A DNA stretch of 64,000 nt from Physcomitrium patens (taxonomy: Eukaryota; Streptophyta; Bryopsida; Funariales; Funariaceae). Both the position numbers and the translations under genes were made by a program. Location: contig NC_037273.1 in the NCBI RefSeq assembly GCF_000002425.4, positions 13,611,207-13,675,206 of the forward strand. The letters run 5' to 3'. Positions 63,383 to 64,000 of the stretch are shown piece after piece (position 1 is the stretch's first letter; every line of letters starts with the position of its first letter). The notes beneath the pieces were generated by a model. It was given only the letters and a program-made list of their open reading frames with translations, was not told the DNA's origin and did not search any database.

Positions 63383-63752
63383 TGTCACGGACACAAAATA
63401 CAGACTTGAAATCTAACAAGAAGTTCAAGAAGAAGTGGCAGAACTAGATTAAACAGATGAGTACAAGAACAACACTAGAAAGGTGAGCTAGAACTCCAAG
63501 AGATGTATTGTCGAGACTGAAGAACTCTTCAGCCTCGATCCCTATATATACTCCTACTTAGGAAGCTTCTCGAGCTACTTCTATTAACTAGGAAGCTTCT
63601 AAAAAGTTCCAGAGGCTTCCTTTCTAGAAGCTTCTAGAAACTTCTCTCTAAAAGGTTCTAGAGGCTTCTCTTCTAAAAGGTTCGAGAGGCTTGTTTTCTA
63701 GAACCTTCTAGAAACTTCTCTCTAGAAAGTTCTAAGGAATATGTCCCTAACA
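63383..63752 (-). repeat. RLG-2b 5' LTR
   Basis: 370 bp. Sense order: TGTTAGGGAC, heat-shock array (63738-63552), TATATATA (63550-63543), inverted repeat 63538-63511, R and U5, ending GTGACA. Confidence 0.95.
63552..63738 (-). promoter_or_regulatory. heat-shock-element array in RLG-2b 5' LTR (promoter copy)
   Basis: Same pattern, with shorter total length. Runs such as TTCTAGAAGCTTCTAGAAAC lie just upstream of the TATA box, as expected for a heat-responsive promoter. Confidence 0.8.
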
Positions 63753-64000
63753 CGTATCCTCTGGCTATTCATTTTAAATGGGTTGTTGATTTGGTTATTA
63801 TGCCAGTTGGGTTATGGCAGATGAGATATTTGGTTTTAGCTCGTGAAGATTTATCAAATCAAGTAGAAGGAAGAGCATTGAGGACAAAATCTACAGAGGG
63901 GATTTGTAGATTTTTGCTTGAAGATGTCATTTGCCGCTACGGATGCGTAGGAAAAATCACTGCAGATCGTGGAGAATTAAATGCACAAGAAGCTCGTAAG
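63753..64000 (+). pseudogene. RLG-3 integrase, second part
   Basis: Continues the frame of 57325-57654 after the target duplication. KWVVDLVIMPVGLWQMRYLV covers the first catalytic Asp, and KITADRGELNAQEA the second. Runs off the window edge. Confidence 0.85.

Larger units (their letters stand above)
57655..63752 (-). mobile_element. RLG-2b: near-complete chromodomain Ty3/gypsy retrotransposon
   Basis: 6098 bp. 3' LTR 57655-58084, 5' LTR 63383-63752, target duplication CGTAT at 57650-57654 and 63753-63757. Order on the minus strand: 5' LTR, self-primer site, leader hairpins, gag, protease, RT, RNase H, integrase, chromodomain, extra ORF, purine tract, 3' LTR. The youngest insertion here, but the LTRs differ at about 17 aligned sites by eye plus one indel, and several nonsense changes are present. 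Confidence 0.95.

Overview
This window comes from a land-plant nuclear genome. It holds intron-rich plant genes (a NO VEIN-type protein, a class VIII myosin, an aldo-keto reductase and a broken phosphoribulokinase), AT-rich intergenic DNA, many AT and GA microsatellites, and stacked Ty3/gypsy and Ty1/copia elements. A non-seed plant such as a moss fits the style best. That is an impression, not something the sequence proves.

Layout: 1-8055 (minus) is most of a NOV-like gene running off the left edge. 11880-20576 (minus) is a complete-looking myosin VIII gene with 23 coding exons, one of only 14 nt. 21450-25610 is non-coding, with a less AT-rich island at 22.4-23.75 kb. 25611-32976 is an old ~1.4 kb LTR split by a 5.9 kb chromodomain gypsy element, called RLG-1 here (26304-32246, minus). 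35863-37513 (minus) is a four-exon aldo-keto reductase. 39398-40612 (plus) is a phosphoribulokinase pseudogene that kept an intron. 42523-43931 is a second old LTR. 43932-64000 is a nest: a decayed copia element (holding an RLG-1 solo LTR) is broken by RLG-2a (48802-51484). RLG-2a is broken by RLG-3 (from 51488, running past the right edge). RLG-3's integrase is split by RLG-2b (57655-63752, minus). The RLG-1, RLG-2b and solo-LTR insertions show 5-bp target duplications.

The most interesting content is in RLG-1 and RLG-2, two related chromodomain families with different LTR sequences. (1) The bases just inside the 5' LTR, where a tRNA primer site normally lies, are complementary over 11-12 nt to the predicted first bases of the element's own RNA, 31-32 nt past the TATA box. 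This is the geometry of Tf1/sushi-type self-priming, and the two families keep the pairing with different bases. (2) RLG-2 U3 regions carry dense perfect heat-shock-element arrays just upstream of the TATA box. (3) The leaders carry hairpins with changing, compensated stems and a constant GGATTACC-type loop. (4) An extra small ORF follows the chromodomain in both families. RLG-3 looks unlike the other two: it has a TGG-type primer site, FLDD in place of YLDD in the reverse transcriptase and DHG in the protease.

All homology calls come from recognising protein motifs by eye. No database search was run. Exon borders were placed from GT/AG sites and reading phase. For the myosin and the reductase, the exon sums give whole codon numbers.
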